Below, piece after piece: positions 17,540 through 28,723 of a stretch of DNA of 64,000 bases. Source of the DNA: Escarpia spicata (Eukaryota > Annelida > Polychaeta > Sabellida > Siboglinidae); contig OZ023214.1 of the NCBI GenBank assembly GCA_963995525.1, forward strand, positions 35,521,513 through 35,585,512, given 5' to 3'. The position numbers and the translations under genes are program-made. Numbering within the stretch: the stretch's first letter is position 1; each line of letters opens with the position of its first letter. Below the pieces are notes generated by a model that searched no databases, had not been told where the DNA came from, and worked only from the letters and a program-made list of their open reading frames with translations.

Positions 17540-19542
17540 GCCTCTATGAATGCTGCGTTCGACAGTAAAGAAATTGAATCCACCTCGAACGACAACAGGG
17601 CAATGTTTCGTGTTGCGAACCATCTTCTTGGCCGTAAGTGTGTGAACCATCTTCCCACCGACATTGGTGGCCCCGCCGTTGTTGCCGAGCGTTTCGCTTA
17701 CCACTTCGCTGACAAGATCAACTCGATCCGCAGCCGAATCATGGTTCCGTCAGCTGATGTTGACACAGCCATGTATGGTTTTTTCGCCGTTGCTAGCAAT
17801 TCAATCGGCTACTCTCGAAGAAGTAACGACACTCAAGTGGCAAGACAAAGTCGTCCAAGCTTGATCCACTGCCCTCTGTTATTATGAAGGCGAATACATC
17901 CATCTTGGCGCCGATTCTCGTGAAATTGATCAACCTGTCCTACGAATCTTCCACTGTTCCAGCCCAGCTGAAGCACGCAGTCATCACGCATCTTCTTAAA
18001 CGTTCGGTCTTTCCCCCGACGACTACGCCAGCTATCGATCTATCTCGAACCTTCCGAACGCATCCAAGTTACTTGAACGCCACGTCTCTGCCCAACTGCG
18101 TTTGCATATGCAACACAACGGCACCGGAAATCCTTTTCAGAGCGCCTACCACAACGTTGAGACAGCGATTTTGTGTATCCAAGACGACGAGTTAAGATCA
18201 CTGGATGCTCGCAGACATGTAGTACTTGTTCTACTTGACCTCAGCGCTGCGTTCGATACGATCGACCATGACATTCTTGTTGCTGAACTAGACCGAATCG
18301 GCGTGCGAGGCAACGCACTTTGCTGGCTCGCCTCTATACCTAGCCGACCGAACACAGTGTGTCAGCGTTGACGGTCATCTTTCTTGCGATAGCCGACTAC
18401 GACATGGAGTTCCACAGGGCAGTGTTTTGGGCCCTCTGTTATTTCTATATGCTGTGCTGGTCTTTCCGACGTATTCGAGAAGCACGGTGTTCGCTACCAT
18501 GTCTACGCTGATGACACCCAACTCTATGTCGATTTTCCGCGAAACGATTCTGCGTCTGCCGCCGACCGGATATCCCGTTGTGTGACTGACGTGAAAGCAT
18601 GGCTAGCGTCGCGCTACCTGCTTTTGAACGAGACGAAGACAGAGGCGATACTGTTTGCAACACCAGACAACCGTGTTCCACAGCCACTGCGATTGCAACG
18701 TCAGCACTTTCGCCAACATACGTGACCTTGGAGTACAGCTCGACTCCACGATGTCGATGGCCGCACACATTAGCCGTACCTGTCGGGCTGCCTACGCCCA
18801 ACTACGTGGCATAGCGCGAATACGATTATCTCTCCCGCTTCCAGCGTGCAAGTCGCTTGTACATGCGCTAGTGACGTCGCGACTTGACTTCGGAAAAGGC
18901 GGCCCTGTACGGCATTACTGGAACCTTCTTGCACCGACTAGAGATGGTCCAGCGATCAGCTGCGCGTGTCGTCCTCTGCTTACGTCGGCGTAACCAACAC
19001 AGCATGACGGCGGCACTACGACAGCTGCATTGGCTACCTGTGGCGCAGCGAATTCAATTTAAACTGTTGACAACACTCCACAGTACCTTGCCGACCGACC
19101 GTATGTGTGCATATGTTCCCTGTCGTACTCTTCGCTCGGCCGACCAGTTTCTCATGGTTGTTCCTAGAGTTAACCTGGAACGGTACGGCCGACGCGCATT
19201 TTCATGTGGAGGTCCCACTCTCTGGAACTCTCTTCCACTAGAGCTAAGAAGCCAACGTGACTCTGGACGTTTTGACGACCTGAAAACATTTCTCTTTAAT
19301 CAGGCTTTTTTGTAATTTATTGTATTTTTAAATACATACATATACATCTTAATGTTATATATGGCCCACATAATAATCGAAATGTGTAGTTGTGTTAGCA
19401 TATGTAACCCATGTATTGTAATATTATAACGACAACGTAATGAATTCTTACATCATGTTTTAGTCTGTAAACACCCCTGAATCTGCTTTGTAGAGATATG
19501 TGGTGTATAAATAAATTTGATTTGATTTGATTTGATTTATGC
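17540..19542 (+). mobile_element. L2/CR1-like LINE, 5'-truncated, with tail
   Basis: Degenerate reverse transcriptase in shifting frames. It begins in the linker between endonuclease and RT (VVAERFAYHFADKINSIRSRI) and continues with [17 protein letters not shown] (RT palm) and VYADDTQLYVD (catalytic YADD region near 18500). The C-terminal domain follows (RRNQHSMTAALRQLHWLPV, FSCGGPTLWNSLPLELR, to 19315). The 3' UTR ends in the (TTTGA)n tail at 19508-19540. Several frameshifts make it non-functional. The endonuclease is absent. Confidence 0.88.
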
Positions 19543-19544
19543 CG

Positions 19545-20735
19545 CGGTGCAGTCAATAGTCCACGGTCAGTTGACCGAAGTGCGCGGCGCGGCACGTATG
19601 GTGTAATCAATGACGCGAGGTAGGCCGGCGTCTTGTTGTGAAGGGCGGTGAACACAAGCTCGAGTAACTTACCCTGGATGCGCCACTTCACCGGCAGCCA
19701 GTGCAGGCTATTCAGTGCTGCCGTGATGCTCTGTCGATCGCCCCGCCTAATACGTAATACGACTCTGGCCGCGGAGTGTTGTACCATCTCAAGGCGGTGG
19801 AGTAACCGGTCAGATATTCCGTACAAAATAGCGTTACTGTAGTCTACTCTTGAAGTAACAAGAGCATGTACGAGACACTTGGTTGTTCCGGTCGTTAGTG
19901 TGTCGCGTATACGTGAGATTCGGTGCAGGTGGTAGGTAATATGCATTCCGGCACGCATTTGCTACTTGTGCCGCCATCGAGAGGTCGGCATCAGTAGTAA
20001 AACCGAGATCTCTGACGACAGCAGATGTTGGCACTAGCTAACCGCAGACATCGACATGTGTTTTTGGCGCGCAGAGGGTGCATGTAGGATTTGATGACAA
20101 TGGCCTGCGTTTTAGACCGGTTGAGTATTAGCCCACTGTCGCAGAGCCAGACGTTAACATCCCGAAGGCAGGCCTCCATACGCGAGAGTGCTTCTGCGTG
20201 ATCGGTTGTAGAAAGTCGACGTACAGTTGAGTGTCGTCAACGTATAGATGATGTTGTATACCATGTTGTAGGAGAATCTTCGCTAGTGGCGCAATGTAAA
20301 CATTAAATAGTATCGGTCCAAGGACCGACCCTTGTGGAACACCGGTCTTCATGACACTGATCTCATATGTTTCTTTTTTGACGCGTACGACAGACGTTCG
20401 GCCATACAGGTAGGAAGCGCTAGCGAAGAATATGTGCTGCACCACAGATGCCGTAGCTGTGTAGGCGTCGCAACAGAATAGCGTGGTCAAGTGTGTCGGA
20501 CGCAGCAGAAAGGTCAAGTAGCACCAGAAGTACACCTCGACGTGCATCAGTCAACTGCGCCACATCGTTGTGGATGCGCAGAAGCGCTGTATCCGCGCTA
20601 TGACGTGGCGGCACCTGGTAGACTGGATATACACCGGTTCCCTCTTAGGAAGTGTTGTAGTTGTCGTGCAATGAAGCGCTCTGCTGTCTTTGCTACAAAC
20701 GATATGTTCGAGATGGGGCGATAGTTAGTTAATTA
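19545..20735 (-). mobile_element. L2/CR1-like LINE, inverted neighbour, truncated at both ends
   Basis: Minus-strand RT from NYRPISN (20735) through [44 protein letters not shown] (catalytic YVDD) and the C-terminal LNSLHWLPVKWRIQ, ending near 19545 without its own tail. It is the same broad family as the element to its left, arranged tail to tail. Confidence 0.88.
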
Positions 20736-20744
20736 CCAGCTATT

Positions 20745-20987
20745 TACTAGTATTATCAAAAATAGATAAGCGAGCGACAAATTAACAACTCCAAACACTT
20801 CCCAAAAACGTCTTTTTGAACGATCGCTGTAGTAGCAATCGTTCAAAAAGTCCGATCCCAACAATCTTGATATTGTTTGAAAGCTTACGCTTTCAGCTAT
20901 TCAAATATGTACGTGGTTTCTTGATATTAATTTCTCAAATAAAAAATTAAGGACCTACAACCGTGCCGGTTCCGGTGTCTTAGGTAA
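20745..20987 (+). mobile_element. Inverted-repeat element, single arm, copy 2
   Basis: Matches the left arm of 11711-12570 from tcaaaaatagataagcgagc to ttccggtgtctta. No opposing arm was found. It contains a short internal duplication (gatcgctgtagtagcaatcg). Confidence 0.65.
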
Positions 20988-21034
20988 GAAAGGTAAACAG
21001 ATCGGTGTTGAGGAGCTGCTACAGAAGGAACGCA

Positions 21035-21300
21035 AGAGTTATGGAAATGCAGTAGTTAAGGGAAAGAGAGGAAACTGCGAGTGGCCATGGGGGATTCTGT
21101 TATCAGGAAGTTGGACAAGACAATAAACAAGGGGAAGATATCACTGTATGTCTACCAGGGGCAAAGATAGAGGATGTCACAGAAAGAGTAGGCCAGGTCA
21201 TGGGTAATGGCAACGGGGGATCTATTCTTGGGTACGTGGGCACCTCTGATGGAAAGAGGAAATTGAAGAGCTCTATTCAACAATGCCAATAATTTGACAA
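21035..21300 (+). mobile_element. CR1 ORF1 esterase fragment
   Basis: In two frames it reads KSYGNAVV, then KLRVAMGDSVIRKLDKTI, then TVCLPGAKIEDVTERV and NGGSIL.YVGT, paralleling the esterase domain of the CR1 ORF1 at 57520-58362 (YTEAVIEG, MGDSIMRKTDKT, VCLPGARIEHVTERV). The GDS nucleophile block is present. The rest of the element is missing. Confidence 0.8.
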
Positions 21301-21304
21301 TGGG

Positions 21305-22260
21305 TCACCTGACATAAGATGGTGCCTGACTTTGTTCTGCCCAATTCTGTTCTGTGTGGCATCTACTGGGAAGCTGTACACCACATCGTGTTTCAATTGC
21401 ATGTGTTAACTGACACAGTGGTGAAGACGATGTCTGACTTAGTTCCGTGTGGCTTCTGTTGGGAATATGTACATCACTACATGTTTCAAATGGATTTGTG
21501 CAATCGATCGATTTATGCATCCAAATGCACAACATCCTGTCATTATGTTGCAAAATAGGGAGTACATAATAAAAGTTATGCTTTCTTATGCTCATCATGT
21601 TTGGATTGTGTCCTACAGCATATTCTTCAAAAACAGTTGAAACAAGTTTGTGTTAATTGAACTATACTTGGAGTAGTGAATAAAAAGGTGCTAACAAAGT
21701 TGCTTTTACAATAATTTTGAAAATTCATAAACTATAAATGTTCCACAACCTTCAACATGTTTTAGGGATCTTCTTGAGTTAAGTACATCAATGATGACTG
21801 AAAACAGCGTTTTAAAATATGCGCTACTTAAAAACAATTGTAATTTTATAACTTTATTTCCATCATACAATGGCCATTTTATTTGTCATCGAAAAGAAAG
21901 TACGGCAGAAACAAATTCAATATATTATACTCTAAATGATGGGCAGAACAAATAATTATTGCATTTCCAGTACAAAATAAAACATGTTGTTACACTGATG
22001 CAATATATTTTTATATTTTGTCGAAAATAATGTTATCATGCTCTTTATAGATCTACATTTTTCAAACTAAAACTAAACCTTATGTAGATAGAAAAGTACA
22101 TCACCACCTATGCTACTTTAATATTGTACATTACTTCACGTGATGTATAATGTTGTATTTATACTGCTAATGGAAATAGCAGCTAGATTTATGGTGCAAA
22201 CAAAATGGTTTCATTATTGAATGTTTTTCGGCTTCAATAAGTTTTTGTTATCTAAACGTT
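21305..22260. other. No gene; old ~116-bp duplication at 21320-21560
   Basis: Two diverged copies around tctactgggaagctgtacac and tctgttgggaatatgtacat. The remainder to 22260 is AT-rich without recognised features; a short (GA)n lies at 22289-22314. Confidence 0.4.
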
Positions 22261-22317
22261 TCATTAAAGCAGTGGCAGGTGCAAGTTCGAGTGAGAGAGA
22301 GAGAGAGAGAGAGATGC

Positions 22318-22747
22318 GTGGAGGAAAAGACACGAGAAATGGTATGCTAACAAGAAGAGAGGTGCTAAAGTTAGCGACATCGAGGTTGGCGACCAAGTGA
22401 TATTCAAGCAAACCAAGAAAAACAAGCTAACCACACCGTTTGAGGCAGAGCCGTATGAAGCCGTCGACCGTGAGGGCAATAACGTGACTATCCAGAGAGG
22501 AGACGAGCTGCGAAAGATGAGAAACACTGCACATATGAAGAAGCTGAATAGCAGCCCGGCGATGGACGGGGAACGTACAGTGGCGCCTGTTGTCGTCGAC
22601 TCGGATGTCGGAAATGAGGAAGATGTGATGACAGAGGGAGCGAAGCCAGACGCGCCGGTGATGCAGGACACGCCTACTGGGCTGTCCGCGTGCCCAGTGG
22701 CTGCCAGGGTGGAACCAGCGCGGATGAAAGACTATGTGAAGAAATAG
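22318..22747 (+). mobile_element. Ty3/gypsy pol, integrase C-terminal fragment
   Basis: Reads IEVGDQVIFKQTKKNKLTTP, then FEAEPYEAVDREGNNVTIQR and RRMRNTAHMKK-like residues, ending ARMKDYVKK and TAG. This matches the end of Ty3/gypsy polyproteins, where the GPY/F-type module is followed by a linker. Nothing upstream of it is present. Confidence 0.8.
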
Positions 22748-23261
22748 ACTGTTGGTGTGTTTGCACCTGCCAGATCAATGGGCATAATAAACCCCACTGG
22801 CTAGGAGAGTGCAAAAGTACTAATCGTTAAACAGTTTAAGAGACAATGTGCGAACAATGACTCTTTGAAGTAAAACAAAATGGAGCTGTAGTGTATTCCC
22901 GATTCCAGCTACCCGTTTAACGTGCTCACTTTTCCGTCTATTTGGATCGAAACGGGTTATTATTGTAGTGTGCTGGCGAATACATGTGTTAACTATAGTT
23001 GCCGTTTGTCGTTCCTGTGTATTCTAGCACCACGCAACACCACACAAGATTGCGTCAACGTTCGTTCTCAAGATCAAGCTTGAGGCCTTCACTGATCACC
23101 TTGTGATCCAGAAAAGTGATCTCATTATTGTGGATTACTGCGTTTTTGTTAATTTTCATCCCGACAAATTGGCACCTGTGTGCAGGCTCGTTAGGTTGTT
23201 ATTATTAGTTAATTGGACATGAGACGAATTCTTTACAAAGATCTATGGGTGTCGTACGTTA

Positions 23262-23539
23262 AGGCGTCCGACTAGAGCAGACCAGACTAAACTATGTCCG
23301 ACCGACACCGACTAGCCCCCGACTACTATTGACTTAGTGGAAAATTGTCAAGTTTACGTGATTATTACGTCACGGCGGCTTCGAGTATAGCTCGGTGAGT
23401 GTCGGTAGGTGTATCTATCTGTATATGTATATAGGTGTAGTGGATACATTGCAATAGAGGGAGTCTGGTGGGGTCTGGTGGGGTCTGATGCGGTCTAGTC
23501 TGGTCTGGTCGGGCGAAAAGAGCCAGTGTGTCCCGGCAT
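23262..23539. mobile_element. Inverted-repeat element (Harbinger-like MITE), left, copy A
   Basis: Flanked by TTA at 23259-23261 and 23540-23542. The right end, read inverted, is ATGCCGGGACACACTGGC followed by CCAGACCAGACTAGAC runs. The left end is diverged (AGGCGTCCGAC, CAGACCAGACTA). A 3-bp TWA target duplication and small size fit PIF/Harbinger-type MITEs. Confidence 0.65.
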
Positions 23540-23851
23540 TTACGTGCGGCAGTCGGCAGTGACCAAGGAGCCTATATTTAGATAGGAAGCGTCACCTAGC
23601 GAGGAAATGGCGTCTACAATGGGCGTTTTTGTCAGCCATTTTGGAGGCTGAGCATGAGCCTGTGGGACCATCAGTTCATATATGTTCTGGCTTGGAGCAC
23701 CTCCAGACTGGCGGGCTAACGGCTCCATGGACGTACTTTTTCGAACAGGGCGAACAGCGCACGTTGGACCGTCATGTATTGATACACGGGCTTTGGCCGT
23801 GACCGCCATGTCGCGTGTGCTAGCGATACTGTGACGTGTTTTAATGAACAT
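23540..23851 (-). CDS. Unknown 103-residue frame, copy A
   Basis: Opens with ATG at 23851 and stops with TAA at 23540-23542. It is divergent from the 396-codon frame, with a 378-bp gap. Basic N-terminus, no recognisable domain. In copy B the frame is also open with three residue changes (P/S, Y/C, D/N). The interior 180 bp (23641-23820) is identical between copies. The stop codon is the target-site triplet of the adjoining MITE, so the original C-terminus may have been different. It could be an exon or chance frame. Confidence 0.35.
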   Translation of the reverse strand: MFIKTRHSIASTRDMAVTAKARVSIHDGPTCAVRPVRKSTSMEPLARQSGGAPSQNIYELMVPQAHAQPPKWLTKTPIVDAISSLGDASYLNIGSLVTADCRT

Positions 23852-24229
23852 ACCGCGACAGGTTTACGTTTCCTGCTATTGTCTCGGCGCGTTCGAGAAA
23901 AAAAACATTTTCATGAACGTTCCATAATCAACTTAATTGTTAATTGTGTGCATATTGAAAACACTTTTTTGAATTGACAACGTCTGTAAAAATTGATTTT
24001 ATACACGTGACATGAAACGGTATTTCTCCGGGATTTGAAGAAGTGCATCATCCATCCAAACCACTGGGACTGTTCGTAGAGTTAAACGTTTCCTTAGAAC
24101 GGACGCCTATGCACGCAGGCCTATTAATATTACTTAAAGCAATCATAAGGCGACGACTTGTATATACACAACCGCTAATCAACAGCAAACAACCAACGCA
24201 CCTAAAGAGGCCCGCACTGAATCGAATAG

Positions 24230-25420
24230 ATGGATCCAAAAAGTGCATGGTGTGGGAGCACACTGAAACTAACGTCGGCGGAACGGGTATGTACATCGCA
24301 CCACAGCACGCTTGGCGCTGCATCGAAAGCAGCCAGGCGTCATACTAAATGCAAAGACCCGGAAGTATTATGTCCACAGTCTCGTATACAGATGATGGCG
24401 ACGGAGAAAAAGAGAAGGGATTGGCTCCGGCAGCAGATGAAGACGATGCCCAATGGACGTCCGGTGACTGCCCCGGTCAAACGAAAAGACAAGATGGCGA
24501 TGAAACAGTGCCCAGCCTCGGCACCATGTTTGCAATCGAAGGTGCATAACGAGATGCACCAAAGGGTCACAGCGTACGCCTCACAGAGACGAAGACCGGG
24601 GCAATTTGATGGCGGCGCGCTCCGACCGGCGAGCTCAAAACCTTCGCGACCTGCTACAGCCCCCATGGTGTTTTCGTCGGGAGATCCAATGATACATCGC
24701 GACTTCGTTGAGCAGGTACTGAGCAACAATGCTAAACAAGAAGCCATGCTTCGTCAGCTGACAAACGTACCGTGGCCGAAGCCAAAAGTGTCACAGAAAG
24801 ACTCCGTTCGACATCCGGTGTTCATGCATTCGTTCGACAAGTGCGACAAGTACATGGACCAACTGACCGCGGAGCTGGCCGAGCAGCGGATGTTGCGTGA
24901 TCACCGACAGCCGCGCAGACACCGTCTGGCCACTCCAAACTACGACAGCCACGGCTTTCCCTACCACCGCACCCGGGGCGCCAGTCGGTTAGGCGAAACT
25001 AACCCGAAATTCGAGATGTGTTTCCTCGAGTTGGTGAAGAACCAGAAACTTCCTTCACCACGTCCAGACGTCGACACGACCGAGAGGCGTGGTGAGGCGG
25101 AGAAGGGCCGAGATCCCGAGTGGTTGAGGCCCCGTCCCTTCACAGCGCCGCCCCGCCGCGCTCTCGTGAACATGCCCATCACACAGCAACGCGGCAGGTC
25201 CTCGCCCGTCCACACTGAACCCAAGAAGGAGATACCAATGCCTCCCAATTGGAAGGACAGCTACGGCCGACCGAACTTAGCAGCGTTTCTGAGGTGGCAA
25301 TTCATAGCGACCTCTCGACCAAATATGGTATTACAAGGAAAGGACAGGTTGTGTGTAGAATTAAAGAAACGGGCGCTGAACCTGCAGGAACAGCCTAAGG
25401 TGGCAAAGTGGGCAGCTTAA
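24230..25420 (+). CDS. Unknown 396-residue protein, single exon, copy A
   Basis: Uninterrupted ATG-to-TAA frame encoding a basic, Pro/Arg-rich protein with no signal peptide or membrane segment. The motif R-P-x-T-A-P occurs three times (RPVTAP 77-82, RPATAP 140-145, RPFTAP 302-307); short motifs of this kind recur in ciliary and flagellar proteins, which is only a hint. Other features are a short acidic helix near 152-178 (HRDFVEQVLSNNAKQEAM) and PNWKDSYGRP near 339-348. The frame stays open in both tandem copies despite 30 replacements and 13 silent changes between them (hand count), while flanks carry indels. That supports coding. Residues 104-232 hold only one replacement against five silent changes, so this is probably the folded or binding core. 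AATAAA lies 215 bases after the stop. The single-exon structure would fit a retrogene. Family not recognised. Confidence 0.6.
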   Translation: MDPKSAWCGSTLKLTSAERVCTSHHSTLGAASKAARRHTKCKDPEVLCPQSRIQMMATEKKRRDWLRQQMKTMPNGRPVTAPVKRKDKMAMKQCPASAPCLQSKVHNEMHQRVTAYASQRRRPGQFDGGALRPASSKPSRPATAPMVFSSGDPMIHRDFVEQVLSNNAKQEAMLRQLTNVPWPKPKVSQKDSVRHPVFMHSFDKCDKYMDQLTAELAEQRMLRDHRQPRRHRLATPNYDSHGFPYHRTRGASRLGETNPKFEMCFLELVKNQKLPSPRPDVDTTERRGEAEKGRDPEWLRPRPFTAPPRRALVNMPITQQRGRSSPVHTEPKKEIPMPPNWKDSYGRPNLAAFLRWQFIATSRPNMVLQGKDRLCVELKKRALNLQEQPKVAKWAA

Positions 25421-25634
25421 TTGCCCAAAGATCTGTATTAAGTTCTTCTTCCCATTGTACGGTAGTCATCATTAACCGAGACATTAAGCCCAGTAATCGC
25501 TACCAGTCGAGATATAGCTTATTTTATCTTGCTGAAAATGTCGCAAGAGTCTTATCAATAGGCCTAATAGTTACATGTTTGTTCGTTTTATTACAAGTTG
25601 GAGATTAAAACCAGCGTGTCTGTCGTTTTATTAT

Positions 25635-25640
25635 AATAAA
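25635..25640 (+). terminator. Polyadenylation signal AATAAA after copy A gene
   Basis: Canonical hexamer in copy A. The aligned bases in copy B read TATAAA (30129-30134). An upstream ATTAAA in gagattaaaacc is present in both copies. Confidence 0.45.
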
Positions 25641-26183
25641 CTTTACAAACGGTGACGATGGTGGGATCCGATTTGGCGCACGTTACCAGTTGCACCCGCA
25701 AAATTGACGCAATGAAAGGTAAATAGTCATAGATGCCCACACTTGTAGCCCCCAACGCCCCACTGATTAAATTTTGGTTCAGTTAACTGCACCGCTTGGA
25801 ACGAGTGAGTAATATTATGGTTCGGCTGAGTCTTTGAATGCTGGCTGAGTGCAGTCACATTACTGAATATGTTTTAATACTTTTTAGCATCCATCAATTT
25901 GAAACTTCCAAGTTAGCAATAAATAGTACATTTCGTTACTATCTGTGCAAAGTGCGACTCATCGGATAATTGTTCTGGATTGGTAGCGAGGAAGGTGGGT
26001 TAAGACGGTCCACCGCCTAAGATGGCCTCCCCTTAAACAACTCGGACGTAAAATGCTGTCGCGTTTTGGCGATCAGCTGCTACGATTCCGACCTTGGTCT
26101 AGCTAGGTCACATGCAATGTGACATTTCACATGCGGCGATGTGTACTTGGTGGAAATATCGGTTTTACTCCTTGCTGATGTAA

Positions 26184-26485
26184 ATGCCGGGATACTCTGA
26201 GACGTTTTACACGACCCGACCAGATGAAATCACATCAGAACAAACCAGACCAGACCCACCCCGACTGCAGCATATACGCTACACCGACTGACACTGACTG
26301 CGCTTACTCGAAGAAAAAACTTTCGACTACGTCTGGCTAGTCAGTGTCTGTCCGACGTATTCGTAAGTTTCCATGATTACATGACAATCGGTGTAGCGTA
26401 TACACTGCAGCCGGAGTGAGTCTAGTCTGGTCTGGTTTGGTCAGGTCGGGTCGGGTCGGACGAAAGTGCCAGTGTATCCCGGCCT
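26184..26485. mobile_element. Inverted-repeat element (Harbinger-like MITE), right, copy A
   Basis: Almost palindromic. The left end ATGCCGGGATACTCTGAG and the right end, read inverted, AGGCCGGGATACACTGGC continue through CCAGACCAGAC and CTGCAG..TATACGCTACACCGA blocks on both arms. TAA flanks both ends (26181-26183 and 26486-26488). No coding capacity. Confidence 0.8.
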
Positions 26486-27122
26486 TAATTTATGTGAATG
26501 TCGCAACTTCGTCAGCCATCATGAAATGTTGGAAGTCATTAAAAGTTACAATATATATACCCAACTTCGTACAAGCGGGGTCATTCAGTACGATATCACG
26601 ACGGTGTAAAACGGCTCCCTCAGCTCCCTTGTTTTACCAAGACAACGTTGTGTCACCCCAGGTAACAACAATGTCGTTCTTGTGATAACTAAACAACGAG
26701 TTCACAATCTGGCCTCCCAACCTCAAAATCCTATCAGGGAAGAAGGTGATCAATGCGACAATTGCCAATTAAATGCTACGAAAAACGAAATGAGTTTACT
26801 CTCTTCCCCACTACGATTACCTAACATAAATTGCACCAACCCATACCTTAATTATTAACGTCCAATAATTATAACTGATATCACAATCTCCGTAAGGTTC
26901 GTCAACTTCAACATATCAGACGTCTCGTCTCTTTTCGTAGCAGTTCGCGAACCATTCTTTTGCAGACAGCCCTGTCGTCATCATCGGCGGTACCTCGGAA
27001 CGAGGATGACGTCGGTCAACGATCGATCGTGTATCGTCAGGCGTCCCAGGATATCATGCAATTCGTGTTCTGCTGATCTTCGTGCAGTGGGGACAGGAGG
27101 TACCAGTTTGATCGGTGAGTGA

Positions 27123-27419
<297 letters not shown>

Positions 27420-27761
27420 GACATTGTCAGTCTCTTCTCTCAGTCTAAGCAAAGGGAAAGTTCACTGACTCCGTTGAGATAACATGTGTTAACTATAGTT
27501 GTCTTTTGTCGTTCCTGTGTATTCTAGCACCACGCAATACCACACAAGATTGCGTCAACGTTCGTTCTCAAGATCAATCTTGAGGCCTTCACTGATCACC
27601 TTGTGATCCAGAAAAGCGATCTCATTATTGTGGATTATTGCGTTTTTGTAAATTTTTATCCCGACAAATTGGCACCTGTGTGTAGGGTCGTTAGGCTGTT
27701 ATTATTAGCTAATTGGACATGAGACGAATTCTTTACAAAGATCAATGGGTGTCGTACGTTA

Positions 27762-28039
27762 AGGCGTCCGACTAGAGCAGACAAGACTAAACTATGTCCG
27801 ACCGACACCGACTAGCCCCCGACTATTATTGACTTAGTGGAAAATTTTCAAGTTTACGTGATTATTACGTCACGGCGGCTTCGAGTATAGCTCGGTGAGT
27901 GTCGGTAGGTGTATCTATCTGTATATGTATATAGGTGTAGTGGATACATTGCAATAGAGGGAGTCTGGTGGGGTCTGGTGGGGTCTGATGCGGTCTAGTC
28001 TGGTCTGGTCGGGCGAAAAGAGCCAGTGTGTCCCGGCAT
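27762..28039. mobile_element. Inverted-repeat element, left, copy B
   Basis: Duplicate of 23262-23539, with the same ends and TTA flanks. It was present before the segmental duplication. Confidence 0.65.
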
Positions 28040-28351
28040 TTACGTGCGGCAGTTGGCAGTGACCAAGGAGCCTATATTTAGACAGGAAGCGTCACCTAGC
28101 GAGGATATGGCGTCTACAATGGACGTTTTTGTCAGCCATTTTGGAGGCTGAGCATGAGCCTGTGGGACCATCAGTTCATATATGTTCTGGCTTGGAGCAC
28201 CTCCAGACTGGCGGGCTAACGGCTCCATGGACGTACTTTTTCGAACAGGGCGAACAGCGCACGTTGGACCGTCATGTATTGATACACGGGCTTTGGCCGT
28301 GACCGCCATGTCGCGTGTGCTAGCGATACTGTGACGTGTTTTAATGAACAT
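28040..28351 (-). CDS. Unknown 103-residue frame, copy B
   Basis: Open like its partner at 23540-23851, with three replacements in the C-terminal third and one silent change. Its stop codon again coincides with the MITE flank triplet. Confidence 0.35.
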   Translation of the reverse strand: MFIKTRHSIASTRDMAVTAKARVSIHDGPTCAVRPVRKSTSMEPLARQSGGAPSQNIYELMVPQAHAQPPKWLTKTSIVDAISSLGDASCLNIGSLVTANCRT

Positions 28352-28723
28352 ACCGCGATAGGTTTACGTTTCCTGCTATTGTCTCGGCGCGTTCGAGAAA
28401 AAACACTTTTTCATGAACGTTCCACAATCATCTGAATTGTTAATTGTGTGCATATTGAAAACACTTTTTTGAATTGTCAACGTCTGTAAAAATTGATTTA
28501 TACACGTGACATGAAACGGTATTTCTCCGGGATTTGAAGAAGTGCATCATCCATCCAAACCACTGGGATTGTTCGTAGAGTTAAACGTTTCCTTAGAACG
28601 GACGCCTATGCACGCAGGCCTATTAATATTACTTAAAGCAATCATAAGGCGACGACTTGTATATACACAACCGCTAATCAACAGCAAACAACCAATAACC
28701 GAGGCCCGCACTGAATCGAACAG

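Larger units (their letters stand above)
22982..27104. repeat. Tandem segmental duplication, copy A
   Basis: Begins acatgtgttaactatagtt and matches copy B (27482-31588) almost throughout, offset about 4494-4500 bp. Homology stops at gacaggaggtaccag, where a long CA microsatellite intervenes before copy B. By hand count the non-coding flanks differ by about 2%. Confidence 0.95.

Noticed and set aside
24340..24747. 135-codon minus-strand frame, also open in copy B
   Set aside because: Antisense to the 396-codon gene; its conservation follows from the sense frame and it has no recognisable features.
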